In this document: piece by piece, positions 15,801 to 23,733 of the stretch
How positions within the stretch are numbered: the first letter of the stretch is position 1
Layout of the letters: the number at the start of each line of letters is the position of its first letter
Source of the DNA: G965197405 sp965197405
GTDB taxonomy: Bacteria; Chloroflexota; Dehalococcoidia; Lucifugimonadales; JAGWBF01
NCBI GenBank assembly: GCA_965197405.1
Contig: OZ240206.1
Coordinates: 2,604,001 to 2,668,000, forward strand
Direction of reading: 5' to 3'
DNA length: 64,000 bases
The notes under the pieces: model-generated
Database searches by the model: none
The model's input: the letters and a program-made list of their open reading frames with translations, nothing else
What the model was told of the DNA's origin: nothing
Position numbers and translations under genes: made by a program

Positions 15801-16564
15801 GAGACCGAGAGCTTCCACTGAGACGCCACCTCGAGGAGCTGCGCAGAAGGCTCACCATAGCGGCCCTGACCACTGTGGCGACTACGGTAGTGGCCTTCAT
15901 CTTCTACAAGCAGATAGTCAGGCTGCTCCTCATTCCCGCCGATAATCTGGGCCCCACATCAGGTGTCGAGGGCGGGCTGGTCTTCATCGAAGTCACCGAA
16001 ATGATAGCCGTGACCATGAAGGTCTCGCTGGTGTCGGGACTGGTCTTGGCCTTCCCGATGATACTCTACCAGATAATCATGTTCGCGGCCCCAGGCATGA
16101 CCTCCGGGGAGAGGCGCTACGTGTTCACATTCATGCCGGGGATAGTCCTGGCGTTCGTCGGAGGGGTGGCTTTTGGATATTTCGTCCTCATTCCCCCGGC
16201 TATAAACTTCCTGCTGAACTGGGGAAGCGACCTGGCTACCCCGATGATCCGCATAGGCAACTACATCAACGTGATGGTCATGCTGCTGTTCTGGATGGGA
16301 GTGGTCTTCGAGACCCCTATTGTGATGTTCCTGCTGGCGAAGCTGGGGATAGTCTCCCACAAGGGCTTTGCGAAGTGGAGGCGGCATTGGGTCGTTATCG
16401 CGTTCATCCTCGGCGCTCTTATAACCCCTACCTTCGACCCGATAAACCAGGCCCTGGTAGCGGCGCCGTTGATCGTTCTGTATGAGGCGGGGATATGGCT
16501 GGCCAGGCTGGCGTCCCGGGGAAGACCCGAGACCGTTCCCGGGGTGGCGACGCCAGGGACCTAG
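15797..16564 (+). CDS. tatC: Sec-independent (twin-arginine) translocase subunit TatC
   Basis: A 255-aa protein with six membrane segments. The N-terminal cytoplasmic motif HLEELRRRL is the signal-peptide-binding site of TatC. Later segments such as FVGGVAFGYFVLIPPAINFLLNWG and the FETPIVMFLLAKLGIV loop are family hallmarks. It recognises folded proteins with an RR signal and forms the translocon core with TatB. The TTG start (TTGA) overlaps the tatB stop by four bases. Confidence 0.96.
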   Translation: MRDRELPLRRHLEELRRRLTIAALTTVATTVVAFIFYKQIVRLLLIPADNLGPTSGVEGGLVFIEVTEMIAVTMKVSLVSGLVLAFPMILYQIIMFAAPGMTSGERRYVFTFMPGIVLAFVGGVAFGYFVLIPPAINFLLNWGSDLATPMIRIGNYINVMVMLLFWMGVVFETPIVMFLLAKLGIVSHKGFAKWRRHWVVIAFILGALITPTFDPINQALVAAPLIVLYEAGIWLARLASRGRPETVPGVATPGT

Positions 16565-16574
16565 AAGCACGGGC

Positions 16575-16598
16575 AGGGGCTAACACTTGTCAGCCCCT
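16575..16598. terminator. possible bidirectional terminator between tatC and tatA
   Basis: AGGGGCT and AGCCCCT form a 7-bp stem with a 10-base loop in the 47-base gap between the convergent tatC and tatA genes. No clear T-tract on either strand. Confidence 0.4.
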
Positions 16599-16611
16599 TC
16601 TGATGGCCTCG

Positions 16612-16860
16612 TTACCGTCCCTCTTCGCTGTTCTTCACCGCAGATTTGACGTCCCTGCCCTTGGGCTCCTCGACGTTGGAATCGTCCTGACCGGTTACGG
16701 CGCCCTTGAAAGCTCTCAATCCCTGCCCAAGGGAGGCCCCTAGTTTGGGCAGCCTGGATGCCCCGAAGATGAGCACGAGTACAACCAGGATTATGGCTAT
16801 CTCCGGCCCTCCTATCCCGCGGAACAAGAGGGGTGGAAGCTCTACTAGCGAGCCAATCAT
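16612..16860 (-). CDS. tatA: Tat translocase subunit TatA
   Basis: An 82-aa protein with a single membrane helix (GGPEIAIILVVLVLIFGASRLP) and the conserved FGxxxLPxLGxxLGxGLRxFK amphipathic helix of TatA/E. It is followed by a short charged tail (DDSNVEEPKGRDVKSAVKN). TatA polymerises into the protein-conducting pore. The gene is convergent with tatC rather than in the same operon, so pore subunit and receptor are controlled separately. Confidence 0.93.
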   Translation of the reverse strand: MIGSLVELPPLLFRGIGGPEIAIILVVLVLIFGASRLPKLGASLGQGLRAFKGAVTGQDDSNVEEPKGRDVKSAVKNSEEGR

Positions 16861-17046
16861 GGTCTATAACCTCCTTGTCTCCTGGGTCTCCTGAGTCTCC
16901 TGGCCGATAGCTACTATCATAATATCAGGGTAAATCAGCGACGACAAGGTTGCAGGCCCTCTTCTATGCCGGTATTGGCAGCGGCGGTCCGTCGGAGCGG
17001 CTTAGCTTCAATTGAAGCCAAGGTTTATGCAGGGTGTACGCCGGCT

Positions 17047-17088
17047 GGCCGGGCAGGGCCTTTCAATTCTCGACGCTGGGCGAATACA
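17047..17088 (-). repeat. intact copy of the repeat that IS630 interrupts elsewhere
   Basis: Read on the minus strand this 42-bp segment runs from GGGCCTGTATTCGCCCAGC to AATTGAAAGGCCCTG. The two flanks of the IS630 element near 10011-10036 and 11289-11314 join into almost the same sequence, so this is an empty-site equivalent. Confidence 0.75.
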
Positions 17089-17101
17089 GGCCCTCGCTGA
17101 G

Positions 17102-17236
17102 TGTCATTCCGAACGCAGCGAAGCGGAGTGAGGAATCTGAAATGGTGGCTAACAGGGACCGGAATCAAGGCGTACCGGCCAGAAAAACACAGCGGTCAAC
17201 TAGGACTTTAGACCCCTCGCTCCGCTCGGGGTGACA
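17102..17236. repeat. dispersed repeat with terminal inverted repeats, copy 1
   Basis: A 135-bp unit that starts TGTCATTCCGAACGCAG and ends with the related complement CTCGGGGTGACA. It is one of three clear copies in the window (also 48082-48207 and 58079-58213). The gap 16861-17409 contains this repeat, the one at 17047 and the lpdA promoter, and no gene that I can support. Confidence 0.75.
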
Positions 17237-17268
17237 ATCGAAAGACCCTGACGGGACGGGCCGGAACC

Positions 17269-17297
17269 TTGAACGGCCAGGGGGCCGGTTGTATAAT
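17269..17297 (+). promoter_or_regulatory. promoter of the lipoamide dehydrogenase gene
   Basis: TTGAAC (17269-17274), 17-base spacer, perfect TATAAT (17292-17297), 33 bases beyond the end of the dispersed repeat. Leader of about 105 bases to the ATG. Confidence 0.65.
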
Positions 17298-17409
17298 GAG
17301 TGCTTCAACGCGAGGCTATAATATCTATGCCATTGCACCGCCGATATACCAGCACAGTATACTCAGGCGCGATATACTATCAGGGACTTCACCCGGGAGT
17401 TGTGGGAAG

Positions 17410-18801
17410 ATGACAATGGATGCGGAGTACGACCTCGTAGTCGTGGGCGCTGGCCCGGGCGGCTACGTGGCGGCTATCAGGGCCGCCCAATTGGGGCTGA
17501 AAACGGCGGTGGTGGAGCGGGATGACCTGGGAGGCGTATGTCTCAACTGGGGTTGCATACCCAGCAAGGCCCTCCTCAAGAACGCCGAGATACTGTCCCT
17601 CATTCACCGGGCCGAAGAGTTCGGCTTCTATTTCGATAACCTGCGCGTGGACTACGCCAAAGCCGTAGACCGCAGCCGCCAGGTCGTCGAGCGCAATACC
17701 AGGGGCGTCGCCTACCTCCTCCGGAAGAATAAGGTGGAGCACATCAAGGGCGAGGCCGGCTTGAGAGACAGCCATACCATAGAGGTGGCGCCGGAGGGCA
17801 ACATCATTGGCGCAAAGAACGTTATCCTGGCCACCGGCGCCCGTGCCAGGAGCATCCCCGCGCTGCCCGTGGATGGCGAGCTTGTTATGACCAGCCGCCA
17901 CGCCCTGGACCTCCGTCGTTTGCCTTCCTCGGTGGTCATAGTGGGCGCGGGCGCCACGGGGATGGAGTTCGCTTACCTGTACAACGCTTATGGCGTGAAG
18001 GTAACTGTCGTCGAGCTACTGCCTCGCATAGTCCCCAACGAGGACGAAGAGATTAGCCAGCACCTGGAGCGCGCCCTATCGGAAGAAGGCATTACGTTCA
18101 TGACCGGCTCCAGCGTTACCGGGATGACCCCGGCCAACGCCGGGGCCACGCTGACAGTGGAGTCTTCCGGCGGGTCGCAGGAGATAGACTGCGAGAAGGT
18201 GCTGGTGGCCATCGGCGTCCAGGCCAATACGGAGGGCCTGGGACTGGACAGGCTTGGGGTAGCTACCGAGAGGGGATTTATCCGGATAGGCGATGATATG
18301 TCCACCAACGTGCCCGGCATATATGCCGTCGGCGACGTCACCGGCAAGCTCCTCCTGGCCCACGTAGCTTCGGCCCAGGGCGTCATGGCTGCCGAGGTCA
18401 TCGCCGGTGTGGAGTCCCAACCTTTGGACTACGTGACCATGCCCCGCGCCACTTACTGCCTTCCCCAGATAGCCAGCTTCGGCCTGACCGAGCAGCAGGC
18501 CCGCGAGCAGGGGTATAGTGTCAAAATAGGGAAGTTCCCCTTTCAGGCCAGTGGCAAGGCCGTCGCTATGGCAGAGACGACAGGCATGGTGAAACTGGTG
18601 GTGGACGAAAAATATGGCGAGCTTCTGGGAGCGCACCTCATAGGAGCAGAGGTGACTGAGATGCTGGCGGAGCTATCCATAGCCAAGCTCCTGGAGGGCA
18701 CTACCCTGGAGCTTGGCTGGATGGTCCATTCCCATCCCACGCTATCGGAAGCGGTGAAGGAGGCGGCCCTGGCCGCAGACGGCCAGGCTATCCATGTCTG
18801 A
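17410..18801 (+). CDS. lpdA: dihydrolipoyl dehydrogenase (E3)
   Basis: A 463-aa flavoprotein of normal length. It has an FAD motif VVGAGPGGYVAAIRAAQLG near the N-terminus, the redox-active disulfide in GGVCLNWGCIPSKALL, the NAD motif VVIVGAGATGMEFAYLYNAYG, a second FAD contact in GIYAVGDVTG, and the C-terminal catalytic His-Glu in HSHPTLSE (the more usual form is HAHPTLSE). It reoxidises the dihydrolipoyl group of E2 in 2-oxoacid dehydrogenase or glycine cleavage complexes. The start is at ATG-ACA-ATG; either ATG is possible, and 17410 fits the GGGAG site. An E2 gene lies 3 kb downstream with KorAB between. Confidence 0.95.
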   Translation: MTMDAEYDLVVVGAGPGGYVAAIRAAQLGLKTAVVERDDLGGVCLNWGCIPSKALLKNAEILSLIHRAEEFGFYFDNLRVDYAKAVDRSRQVVERNTRGVAYLLRKNKVEHIKGEAGLRDSHTIEVAPEGNIIGAKNVILATGARARSIPALPVDGELVMTSRHALDLRRLPSSVVIVGAGATGMEFAYLYNAYGVKVTVVELLPRIVPNEDEEISQHLERALSEEGITFMTGSSVTGMTPANAGATLTVESSGGSQEIDCEKVLVAIGVQANTEGLGLDRLGVATERGFIRIGDDMSTNVPGIYAVGDVTGKLLLAHVASAQGVMAAEVIAGVESQPLDYVTMPRATYCLPQIASFGLTEQQAREQGYSVKIGKFPFQASGKAVAMAETTGMVKLVVDEKYGELLGAHLIGAEVTEMLAELSIAKLLEGTTLELGWMVHSHPTLSEAVKEAALAADGQAIHV

Positions 18802-18868
18802 AGCCCCGGATGTATATAGATGCATATGTAGGAGAGGCAAAAAAGGCCCCATACTTCTTGTACTGGCC

Positions 18869-18897
18869 TTGCACTGGCCCCTTTAGGGCAGTATACT
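18869..18897 (+). promoter_or_regulatory. promoter of the korAB genes
   Basis: TTGCAC (18869-18874), 17-base spacer, TATACT (18892-18897). It precedes a leader of roughly 115 bases. Confidence 0.5.
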
Positions 18898-19019
18898 AGG
18901 CTTGTCCCATAGCATCGGCCTCCTGGAACACCATCTGCCCTGGCGCTGATCCTCCCGCACACGCGGGGATGGACCTTGATACGGGAATTCTCAGTTGAAC
19001 CGGGAAAGGGGTGGCCCTT

Positions 19020-20801
19020 ATGAGCTCAGAAGGATTTGATTTTGCCCTCGGAATTGGGGGTGAGGCCGGGCAGGGAATCGCGACTCCAGGCGACATCCTC
19101 GCCCGCATCTTCGTGCGCCGGGGGCTTCACCTCAACACGTACAACGCCTATCAGTCCATCATTCGCGGGGGCCACATCTTCCTCGTCGTGCGCTCCGGCG
19201 ACCGGGAGCTTGACAGCCACGGCGACAAGATGGATATGCTGCTGTGCCTGAACCAGGACACGATGGACCGGCACCTGGGCCTGATGGGGCCGGGCGCCCG
19301 CGTGATTTTCAACAGTGACATCATCCAACCCGGCGAGGCAAAAGAGGGCGTCCACCTGTGCGCCATGCCCGTAGCCGAGCTAGCCAACAGCGGTCGGAAC
19401 ACGCTGGTGCAGAACACCGTCGCCCTCGGGGCTATCATGTCCCTGCTTGGCCTCGACTTCCAGATTCTCGAGGACAGTCTGACCTTGCGGTTCCAGAGGC
19501 AGGGCCAGGCCGTGATTGACCAGAACGTGAGCGTGGCCCGCTCCGGCTTCGACTACGCCAACGCCAACTTCGAGCCTTTCTTGGACTCGGTGCCCACCGG
19601 CTCAAAGCCTTTGGCGGTGTGGTCCGGCAACGAGGCTCTTGGCATGGGCGGCGCTGCGGCGGGAGTCAAGTTTTACGCGGCCTACCCCATGAGCCCTTCC
19701 ACGGGAGTCCTCCACTGGATGGCGCAAAACGCTCGCGATTTGGGAATCATGGTACGCCAGGTCGAGGACGAGATAGGTGTTGCGAATATGACCATTGGCG
19801 CGGCCCACTCCGGCGTGCGGGCTATGTGCGCGACCTCCGGCGGCGGGTTTGCGTTGATGACCGAGGCCATAGGCAGCGCCGGGATGATGGAGGTCCCCGT
19901 TGTATTCATCAACGTCCAGAGGGCCGGACCGTCCACCGGTGTGCCCACCAAGACGGAGCAGGGGGACCTGTGGCAGGCGCTGGGCGCAAGCCAGGGGGAC
20001 TTCGAGCGCATCATCGTGGCTCCCAGGGATGCCCTGGACGCGTTCAACACCGTTCCCGAGCTGTTCAACCTGGTGGACAAGTGCCAGTGCCCCGGCATTA
20101 TCATTTCGGACCTTCTCATTTCCGAGGGCAGGTTCAGCGTTGACCCCGACGACATCAATATGCACCCGGAGATTGACCGGGGAGAGCTGATAACCGAACC
20201 GTCCCCGACAAACGGCTACATGCGCTACAAGGATACCCAGAGCGGCATCTCCCCGAGGGCGCTGCCGGGCTTGGAGGGCTATGTCCACGTCGTCGCCACC
20301 GATGAGCACGATGAGGACGGCGTACTGATTAGCGACGAGTTCACCAATCCCCACAAGCGCCGGAGGATGGTCGAGAAGCGCGCCCGCAAGCTTGCGAACA
20401 TCGCCGGAGAGATCGCTCCTCCCAAGTTGGAAGGTCCGGAAGACGCCGAGGTCACCCTCATCGGGTGGGGCTCAACCTACGGTGTCATCAGAGAGGCGAT
20501 TGAGCAGTTGAAGCTGAAGGGAGTGACGGCTAACCAGCTTCCCATCAAGTGGATTGTTCCCTTCCACGCAGAGGCCGTCACGGACATCCTCTCTCGCTCG
20601 AAGCGGAACATTATCGTCGAGAATAACTATTCGGGCCAGTTCTACCGCTATCTGCGAAGCGAGACCGGGTTCACCGCCGATGGGCATATCCGCAAGTACG
20701 ATGGAGAGCCGTTCATGCCCCATCACATCGCGGATGGCGTGCTGGAGCAGTTGGCCGGAAGGACCGACCATTACGTTCCCTTCCAGGAAGTCGTAGTGTA
20801 A
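19020..20801 (+). CDS. korA: 2-oxoacid:ferredoxin oxidoreductase, alpha subunit (gamma-alpha fusion)
   Basis: A 593-aa subunit. The N-terminal ~190 residues are the gamma domain (GGEAGQGIATPGDILARIF, SIIRGGHIFLVVRSG), which binds CoA in related enzymes. The remainder is the pyrimidine-binding alpha domain with YPMSPSTGVLHWMA, CATSGGGFALMTEAIG and RAGPSTGVPTKTEQGDL. Together with KorB it oxidatively decarboxylates a 2-oxoacid (2-oxoglutarate is most likely from this layout) to the acyl-CoA, reducing ferredoxin; it can run in reverse. The ATG at 19020 has AAAGGGG at good distance; an upstream GTG lies too close. No ferredoxin or delta subunit gene is adjacent. Confidence 0.92.
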   Translation: MSSEGFDFALGIGGEAGQGIATPGDILARIFVRRGLHLNTYNAYQSIIRGGHIFLVVRSGDRELDSHGDKMDMLLCLNQDTMDRHLGLMGPGARVIFNSDIIQPGEAKEGVHLCAMPVAELANSGRNTLVQNTVALGAIMSLLGLDFQILEDSLTLRFQRQGQAVIDQNVSVARSGFDYANANFEPFLDSVPTGSKPLAVWSGNEALGMGGAAAGVKFYAAYPMSPSTGVLHWMAQNARDLGIMVRQVEDEIGVANMTIGAAHSGVRAMCATSGGGFALMTEAIGSAGMMEVPVVFINVQRAGPSTGVPTKTEQGDLWQALGASQGDFERIIVAPRDALDAFNTVPELFNLVDKCQCPGIIISDLLISEGRFSVDPDDINMHPEIDRGELITEPSPTNGYMRYKDTQSGISPRALPGLEGYVHVVATDEHDEDGVLISDEFTNPHKRRRMVEKRARKLANIAGEIAPPKLEGPEDAEVTLIGWGSTYGVIREAIEQLKLKGVTANQLPIKWIVPFHAEAVTDILSRSKRNIIVENNYSGQFYRYLRSETGFTADGHIRKYDGEPFMPHHIADGVLEQLAGRTDHYVPFQEVVV

Positions 20802-20813
20802 AGGGGTGACAAC

Positions 20814-21722
20814 ATGACAACCACTCAGGATGTGGCCGAGGGCTTGCCCGCCGCGCAGTTGACGGCGAAAGATTTCAAAGGGGCCGTAGACCCGGACTGG
20901 TGCCCAGGCTGTGGGGACTTCGGAGTTTTGAGGGGCCTCCAGGTAGCCTGTGCCGATCTGGGCCTCAAGCCCCACGAGATACTCACCGTCAGCGGAATCG
21001 GCTGTTCCTCCAACCTGCCCGGATACTTCAACGCCTACGGAATGCACACCCTTCATGGCCGGGCGTTGGCCGTGGCTACCGGCGTCAAGCTGGGCAACCA
21101 CGAGCTGAACGTGATTGCGACCGGCGGCGACGGCGACGGCTATGGCATCGGTGGGAACCACTTCGCCCACACCGCGCGCCGTAACGTGGACCTGACCTAC
21201 ATTGTCATGAACAACCAGATTTACGGTCTGACCACGGGCCAGCTCTCTCCCACCAGCAGTATAGGCATGAAGACCAAGAGCACGCCCTTTGGTAGCGTGG
21301 AGCTGCCGGTCAATCCAATCACGACGGCGATTATGAACGGGGCCACATTTGTGGCCCGTGGCTACAGCAGCGACATCAGGCATTTGACCGGGCTTATGAA
21401 GAAGGCTATCCAGCACAAAGGGTTCTCCCTCGTTGACATCTTCAGCCCGTGCGTCACCTTCAATCATGACAACGACAACGCATTTTTCAAAGACCGTGTC
21501 AAGAAGCTGGAAGACGAGGGCCACGACACGAGCGACTGGAAAACCGCCTGCGAGAAGGCCATGATGTGGGGAGACACGATTTACACCGGGCTTTTCTTCC
21601 AGAGGGAAACCCCCGACCTTGGCAAGCGAGAGCCTGTTCTCGATGAGGGCGGGCCTCTGGCCCGGCGGTCACTCGGTCTGAATCAGGACCAGGTCCAGAA
21701 GATTATCAGAAGAATGATGTAG
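20814..21722 (+). CDS. korB: 2-oxoacid:ferredoxin oxidoreductase, beta subunit
   Basis: A 302-aa TPP-binding subunit. It has the WCPGCGDFG cysteine pair, GIGCSSNLPGYF, the HGRALAVATGVKLG helix and the TPP motif GGDGDGYGIGGNHFAHTARRN, plus NNQIYGLTTGQLSPTS, all typical of KorB/VorB. Cys residues in CPGC and GIGC probably ligate the [4Fe-4S] cluster. It starts 12 bases after korA and must pair with it. Substrate choice (2-oxoglutarate, pyruvate or branched-chain oxoacid) cannot be settled by sequence alone. Confidence 0.93.
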   Translation: MTTTQDVAEGLPAAQLTAKDFKGAVDPDWCPGCGDFGVLRGLQVACADLGLKPHEILTVSGIGCSSNLPGYFNAYGMHTLHGRALAVATGVKLGNHELNVIATGGDGDGYGIGGNHFAHTARRNVDLTYIVMNNQIYGLTTGQLSPTSSIGMKTKSTPFGSVELPVNPITTAIMNGATFVARGYSSDIRHLTGLMKKAIQHKGFSLVDIFSPCVTFNHDNDNAFFKDRVKKLEDEGHDTSDWKTACEKAMMWGDTIYTGLFFQRETPDLGKREPVLDEGGPLARRSLGLNQDQVQKIIRRMM

Positions 21723-21986
21723 CCTTCTCGGACTTGGGACAGGCCTCATGTGCAGGCTGTGGCGGAGTTGTGACCTCGACACAGCCGCGCCGCGATAGAC
21801 CTTGCGGATTAGCCGAAACACGCCGCCGCCGACCGTCCCCGTGACGGTCTCAATCCCTGCTCCTGACCCGTCTCTCCGTGGCACCAAATCTTTAATCGGG
21901 GATAGGACTCAGGCCGAAAGCAAGGCGGTACAGCTATACCACCCGCGCCTTGTGTCCTGACGTGTGCTCTGACAAAGGAGGCGATA

Positions 21987-23372
21987 TTGGCTACCACAAT
22001 CATAATGCCTCAGATGGGATACGACATGCGCGAGGGCACGGTGGTCCGCTGGCGGAAGCAGGAGGGGGAACCCATATCCCGAGGCGAGATAATTGCCGAG
22101 ATTGAGACGGACAAGGCCACCGTAGAGATGGAGGCCTTCTCATCCGGCGTACTCGGCAGGATAGTGGCGGAGGAAGGCAGGACGGTGCCCGTCGGTGAGC
22201 TTATCGCCATCATAACCGAGCCTGGCGAGGCCGTCCCGGCTGTCGAGGATATGACAACAGGACAGCCAACCACGCCAACGCCGGCCCAGGTTCCCCAGTC
22301 ACGGCCCCCTGCCCCTGGGCAGACTCCCCCCGCAGCTGCCGCGACCGGTGAGGTGAGGGCCAGCCCGATTGCCCGGAGACTGGCGGTGGAGAAGGGCATT
22401 GACCTGGCGCAGGTCGCCGGCACAGGCCCAGGCGGCCGCATCACCGAGTCCGACGTGCTGGCCTATGAAGAGAGCGTGAAGACGGCCCCGGCCGCGGCAT
22501 CAGATGGAAGGGGCGACCTGACTGCCGCCCCGCCAGGCGACGTCAGGGCCAGCCCAATCGCCCGGAGGCTGGGGAGAGAGAAGGGCATTGACCTGGCGCA
22601 GGTCACCGGCACGGGACCCGGAGGCCGTATCACCGAGTCCGACGTGCTGGCCTACGAGGAGCGCATAGAGGCGGCGGCGGCCGCCCCCCCGGATGGCCGG
22701 GTGGAGCTCACCAGGATGCGCCGCGCCATAGCCAGGGTAACCACCCAGAGCAAGCGAGAGGCTCCCCATTTCTACGTCACCTCCGAGATAGACATGACCG
22801 AGGCGATGGCCCTGCGCAGGCAGCTTAACGAGGCCCTCCAGGATGGCACCCGGGTAAGTGTGAACGACATGATTGTGAAGGCAGTGGCCCGGGTCCTGGA
22901 GAAGTACCCCAACTTCAACGCCTCTTTCCAGGAGGACTACCTCCGGCTGAACCCCGACCTCAACATAGGAATCGCCATAGCGCTGGAGGAGGGCCTCATC
23001 GTGCCCGCCATCCCCGGCTGCCAGAACAAATCGTTGGCTGAAATCGCCAGGGCCAGCAGCGACCTCAGAGAGCGGGCCGGGGGTGGCACACTCCGGGCCG
23101 AGGAGTACACGGGCGCCACCTTCAGCGTAAGCAACCTGGGTATGTTTGACGTTGACAGCTTCGCCGCCATCATATTCCCGCCCAACGCGGCGGTGCTGGC
23201 GGTGGGGTCGGTGAAAGAGCAGCCGGTGGTACGGGACGGGCAAATCGCCATCGCCCAGATAATGAAAGCCACCATCTCGGTGGACCACCGGGTGGCGGAC
23301 GGCGCCGAGGGCGCTCAGTTCCTCATGGAGGTGAAGCAATACCTCGAGCGGCCGGTGAGTCTGCTGCTTTAA
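21987..23372 (+). CDS. dihydrolipoamide acyltransferase (E2) with two E3-binding domains
   Basis: A 461-aa E2. Residues about 1-80 are a lipoyl domain, with the lipoylated Lys in EIETDKATVEM. After a Pro/Thr linker there are two peripheral subunit-binding domains (about residues 121-155 and 184-218), each beginning VRASPIARRL and containing GTGPGGRITESDVLAYEE. The catalytic acyltransferase domain follows, ending with the DHRVADGAEGAQFL active-site His/Asp segment. It starts with TTG behind AAGGAGG. No E1 genes follow. Known E2 proteins normally carry one subunit-binding domain. The acyl group handled (pyruvate, branched-chain or acetoin-type) is not evident. Confidence 0.92.
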   Translation: MATTIIMPQMGYDMREGTVVRWRKQEGEPISRGEIIAEIETDKATVEMEAFSSGVLGRIVAEEGRTVPVGELIAIITEPGEAVPAVEDMTTGQPTTPTPAQVPQSRPPAPGQTPPAAAATGEVRASPIARRLAVEKGIDLAQVAGTGPGGRITESDVLAYEESVKTAPAAASDGRGDLTAAPPGDVRASPIARRLGREKGIDLAQVTGTGPGGRITESDVLAYEERIEAAAAAPPDGRVELTRMRRAIARVTTQSKREAPHFYVTSEIDMTEAMALRRQLNEALQDGTRVSVNDMIVKAVARVLEKYPNFNASFQEDYLRLNPDLNIGIAIALEEGLIVPAIPGCQNKSLAEIARASSDLRERAGGGTLRAEEYTGATFSVSNLGMFDVDSFAAIIFPPNAAVLAVGSVKEQPVVRDGQIAIAQIMKATISVDHRVADGAEGAQFLMEVKQYLERPVSLLL

Positions 23373-23547
23373 GCTCCTTGCTCAGGATGCAACTTATTGA
23401 ACATAGTATCCTGGCGATGTGAGCGCCCTTACGAGATTTTAAGAGAATGTTCTAATTCTAATAATTGTATAAAATTCCGTGTCAATTATGCCTGGAAGCT
23501 AGGTCAGATTATACGGTATGCTCTACTCAAGACTGGAGGAGCATACC

Positions 23548-23718
23548 ATGATAATTTGTCCTAATTGTCGAAATGAAGAGGCCTTTTACTACGGCGAACC
23601 ATCCGATACGGTAACGTGCAGCAATGTCGCCTGTGGATTCACATCATCCGCCATGGACTGGCTTTGTAGATACGGGTCCCCCCTGGGCGACCCATTCGAA
23701 ATCCTCGTATCAGTTTAG
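23548..23718 (+). CDS. small zinc-ribbon protein
   Basis: A 56-aa protein starting at ATG behind CTGGAGGAG. It opens with ICPNCRNEEAFYYGE and continues CSNVACGFTSS, so two cysteine pairs form a likely zinc ribbon of the transcription-factor or rubredoxin-like kind. It sits in an unusually A+T-rich patch (23440-23520) and ends 15 bases before the ThyX-like gene, with which it could be co-transcribed. No function is assigned. Confidence 0.55.
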   Translation: MIICPNCRNEEAFYYGEPSDTVTCSNVACGFTSSAMDWLCRYGSPLGDPFEILVSV

Positions 23719-23733
23719 TGAACGGTGGTGTGT

